From the NCBI GenBank assembly GCA_030690855.1, contig JAUYFR010000364.1, forward strand, positions 1 through 6,792: a DNA stretch of 6,792 nt. The letters run 5' to 3'. Origin of the DNA: Gallionellaceae bacterium (GTDB lineage: Bacteria; Pseudomonadota; Gammaproteobacteria; Burkholderiales; Gallionellaceae). Shown here in pieces: positions 4,742 through 6,792 of this stretch. The first letter of the stretch is position 1. Every line of letters starts with the position of its first letter. The notes beneath the pieces are model-generated. The model was not told the DNA's origin, did not search any database, and worked only from the letters and a program-made list of their open reading frames with translations. The translations under genes were made by a program, and so were the position numbers.

Positions 4742-6055
4742 TTACGTTAATCGAGCAGTTGGCTGTGCCAACAAAAACGATAGCAACTGCCGATCCGTAT
4801 CTTTGATTCTAGCAATCATTAAATTCAAAAACGCCTTAGCAAAACTTGCTTGAAGACCATCGCTGGCATGCTGCAATAACTCTCCCTCTACTTTTATTAA
4901 ACTTAAATCGGTAATCGCATTCACGCTCGCAAGCCGTGTATGACGTGCCTCATCTAAGTAGGCTAATTCACCGAAGCAGCTCCCTTCATGCATTCGTGCC
5001 AACTCGACGCCATTTTTTGTCGCCTGCGCCTCGCCCCGAATGATGATAAAAAAGCTGCTGCCCACCTTGCCTTCGTTGATGATGTGGTCACCTGATTTTC
5101 GTTCTTGCCACTGACTTATGCCCACCGTTTCCCACACTTCGTTATCGGAAAAATGAGCAAAGAAAGCAAGATTGCGCAGCACATCAAATTGCACAGAATC
5201 AAAGCGCACATCTTCTAATTTTTCGATGGTCGGCATAGCAGTAACGAGGTCATCGCAAAATGCCTTCCATGAGTTATAGCGCATCTCTCGATCACGATGC
5301 ATGGCACGGTGCACCGCAAAACGTAATGCCTGTGGAATGTCATTACGACGCTTTTCCAACGGCAGCGCTTCTTCGTGCAGTTTCTGATAAATCATTTCGT
5401 CATAAGATTTCGCGGTGAAGGGCAGATTACCCGTCAGTAGCTGATACGCCATCACGCCCACCGCATAAACATCCGCCTGAATTGAGGGCCGTGTTTGCGA
5501 AAGTTGCTCTGGTGCCATGAAAGGCAACGTACCTACCATATCGACTTGTGTGGTGTCGGAATTAAACAAAAAGGCTGCGCCAAAGTCAGAAACTTTGACG
5601 GAATTATTTTCACCAATGAGTACGTTGCTTGGTTTAATGTCGCGGTGAAGAATGCCCATTTTGTGGGAATACTCCATCGCGTTACAAACCTTATACAGAA
5701 TGTCGATCAGACGACTGATGGGTAAAAGATTATCGAACGAGGTGTGTGCTTTTAACGTGCCGCCGGGCACATATTCCATTACCAAATAATCGAACTCTGG
5801 CGTGCTGCACGCTTCAAAAATTTGTACGATAAACGGGTGTTGTAATTTGCCGGCGAGACGAGTTTCATTCAGCCACATCTTGCGATTGCGTATGCCTTCT
5901 TGCTTGTTATCTAAGTAGCCCGTGCGAGTCAGCTTTAGCGCCACTTCCCGTTGCAGGAAAGTATCAAAAGCCAGATGCACTTCACTAGTTGCGCCGCGCC
6001 CCAGCTCTTTGCGCATTTCAAAGCGATGGCGAAAATTATCAGCTTGATCAGCCAT
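4742..6055 (-). CDS. Soluble Ser/Thr protein kinase with C-terminal cyclic-nucleotide-binding domain
   Basis: The 437-residue product is a Hanks-type kinase joined to a cNMP-binding fold. Kinase domain, about residues 12-275: glycine loop LGRGATSEV at 18-26, VALKL with Lys41, Glu64 in NETRLAGKL, the catalytic loop HRDIKPSN at 137-144 (Asp139, Asn144), DFG at 157-159, APE at 181-183, and Asp195 in QADVYAVGV. All catalytic residues are present, and the HRD arginine suggests activation-loop phosphorylation; Thr168, Thr169 and Thr176 are candidates. Residues about 290-420 form the second domain, with beta-strand SSFFIIIRGEA and a phosphate-binding cassette starting FGELAYLDE at 361 (Glu363, putative Arg374). 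Glu and Arg are 11 residues apart, longer than the usual 9-10, so ligand binding is likely but not certain. No membrane segment is seen. It follows purC by 32 bp on the same strand and may be read from that transcript. Targets are unknown. Confidence 0.9.
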   Translation of the reverse strand: MADQADNFRHRFEMRKELGRGATSEVHLAFDTFLQREVALKLTRTGYLDNKQEGIRNRKMWLNETRLAGKLQHPFIVQIFEACSTPEFDYLVMEYVPGGTLKAHTSFDNLLPISRLIDILYKVCNAMEYSHKMGILHRDIKPSNVLIGENNSVKVSDFGAAFLFNSDTTQVDMVGTLPFMAPEQLSQTRPSIQADVYAVGVMAYQLLTGNLPFTAKSYDEMIYQKLHEEALPLEKRRNDIPQALRFAVHRAMHRDREMRYNSWKAFCDDLVTAMPTIEKLEDVRFDSVQFDVLRNLAFFAHFSDNEVWETVGISQWQERKSGDHIINEGKVGSSFFIIIRGEAQATKNGVELARMHEGSCFGELAYLDEARHTRLASVNAITDLSLIKVEGELLQHASDGLQASFAKAFLNLMIARIKDTDRQLLSFLLAQPTARLT

Positions 6056-6087
6056 GATTGCTCAATCGTTTATGAGCTTGAGGAGCG

Positions 6088-6792
6088 TCACACCCCTGTC
6101 AAAAGCCGCTGCGCTTCAAGATATTTATCAGCGGTTTTCTGCAGGACCTCTTGTGGCACCTGCGGTGCGGGAGGTTGCTTATCCCATCCCGATGATTCGA
6201 GCCAATCTCGCACAAATTGCTTATCAAAACTTGGCGGATTACTCCCTACTTTATATTGATCTGCTGGCCAAAAACGGGAGGAGTCAGGGGTAAGCGCTTC
6301 ATCGATTAAATATAATTTTCCATTAGCATCTTCGCCGAACTCAAACTTAGTATCCGCAATGATAATGCCTCGTGTTAGTGCGTACTCTGCCGCCTCAGTG
6401 TACAAGGCTAACGTGGCCGCTTTCACCGCTTCGGCACGTTCTGCACCCAGCAATTTTTTTGCTTCCTCAAAGGAAATATTTTCATCATGCTCGCCCACTG
6501 CCGCTTTAGTGGAAGGGGTGAACAACGGCTCCGGTAATTGCTGCGCTTCTTGCAGCCCAGCGGGCAACTTAATGCCGCATACGGCACCCGTTTTTTTGTA
6601 ATCTTTCCAACCTGAACCCACCAAATAACCACGCACAATCGCCTCGATTGGCAACGGCTTGAGCTTCTTGGTCACAAAAGATCGGCCACGCACTTGCGCA
6701 CGATCTGCTTCGGTTTTCACCACGCTTTCTGGATCAATACCAGAAAGATGATTTGGAATAACGTGAGCTAATTTACTAAACCAAAAATTGGA
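6088..6792 (-). CDS. purC: Phosphoribosylaminoimidazole-succinocarboxamide synthase (SAICAR synthase), 5' end missing
   Basis: PurC condenses CAIR with aspartate using ATP to form SAICAR in de novo purine synthesis, in the cytoplasm. The frame stays open to the window edge, giving 234 visible residues beginning SNFWFSKLAHVIPNHL. A GTG at 6723 is internal, because the upstream residues (FWFSKL, PNHLSGIDPESV) are family sequence. Key motifs are LPIEAIVRGYLVGSGW (6654-6607), the SAICAR synthase signature with substrate-binding residues, and IADTKFEFG (about 6360-6334), the second signature, followed by LIDEALTPDSSRFW. The length fits the longer form of about 290-300 residues found in many Betaproteobacteria and in yeast Ade1, so about 55-60 residues are missing. 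It ends with TGA at 6090-6088, 32 bp before the kinase gene on the same strand, with no terminator between them. Confidence 0.95.
   Translation of the reverse strand, partial: SNFWFSKLAHVIPNHLSGIDPESVVKTEADRAQVRGRSFVTKKLKPLPIEAIVRGYLVGSGWKDYKKTGAVCGIKLPAGLQEAQQLPEPLFTPSTKAAVGEHDENISFEEAKKLLGAERAEAVKAATLALYTEAAEYALTRGIIIADTKFEFGEDANGKLYLIDEALTPDSSRFWPADQYKVGSNPPSFDKQFVRDWLESSGWDKQPPAPQVPQEVLQKTADKYLEAQRLLTGV

Noticed and set aside
5495..5725. Forward open frames opposite the kinase and purC genes
   Set aside because: Both opposite-strand genes have complete family motifs; the forward frames show none and lack ribosome binding sites.
6056..6075. Small hairpin GATTG-CT-CAATC before the kinase start as a terminator or regulator
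   Set aside because: The stem is 5 bp with a 2-base loop and no T-run; it is too weak to call.

Overview
This window looks like chromosomal DNA of a betaproteobacterium, most plausibly of the Nitrosomonadales/Gallionellaceae type. The basis is moderate base composition, the sequence character of PurC, PyrE, exonuclease III and AmpG, a bacterial SMUG1-type uracil glycosylase, a DUF4124 protein and two kinds of short palindromic repeat. The taxonomic call is inferred from remembered family resemblance, not from a search. No rRNA, tRNA, CRISPR array, transposase or phage gene is visible.

Layout, left to right. Positions 1-417 hold the C-terminal end of a type I restriction-modification methyltransferase (HsdM), on the + strand. 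Positions 418-577 are a non-coding spacer carrying a REPIN-like cluster of three copies of a palindromic repeat. A + strand pair follows: an AmpG-family muropeptide permease (578-1825) and a SMUG1-family uracil-DNA glycosylase (1822-2541), overlapping by ATGA. A second, unrelated palindromic element (2580-2626) lies between the glycosylase and the convergent exonuclease III/AP endonuclease gene xth (2631-3398, - strand). A 68-bp divergent spacer with a near-perfect 22-bp palindrome centred on TATAAT separates xth from pyrE (3467-4114, + strand). pyrE overlaps a gene for an exported DUF4124 coiled-coil protein (4107-4733). Converging on it is a Ser/Thr protein kinase with a C-terminal cyclic-nucleotide-binding domain (4742-6055, - strand), preceded on the same strand by purC (6088 to the window edge, 5' end missing).

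Functional reading. SMUG1 (removes uracil) and exonuclease III (cuts the resulting abasic site) catalyse consecutive steps of base excision repair and are adjacent and convergent. pyrE and purC are housekeeping nucleotide-biosynthesis genes. AmpG imports cell-wall turnover products. The least conventional protein is the kinase-cNMP-binding fusion: a soluble kinase with all catalytic motifs and a plausible built-in second-messenger sensor. I see no clear new multi-gene defence or mobile system. The most interesting leads are this kinase, the symmetric xth/pyrE promoter palindrome and the two repeat families.
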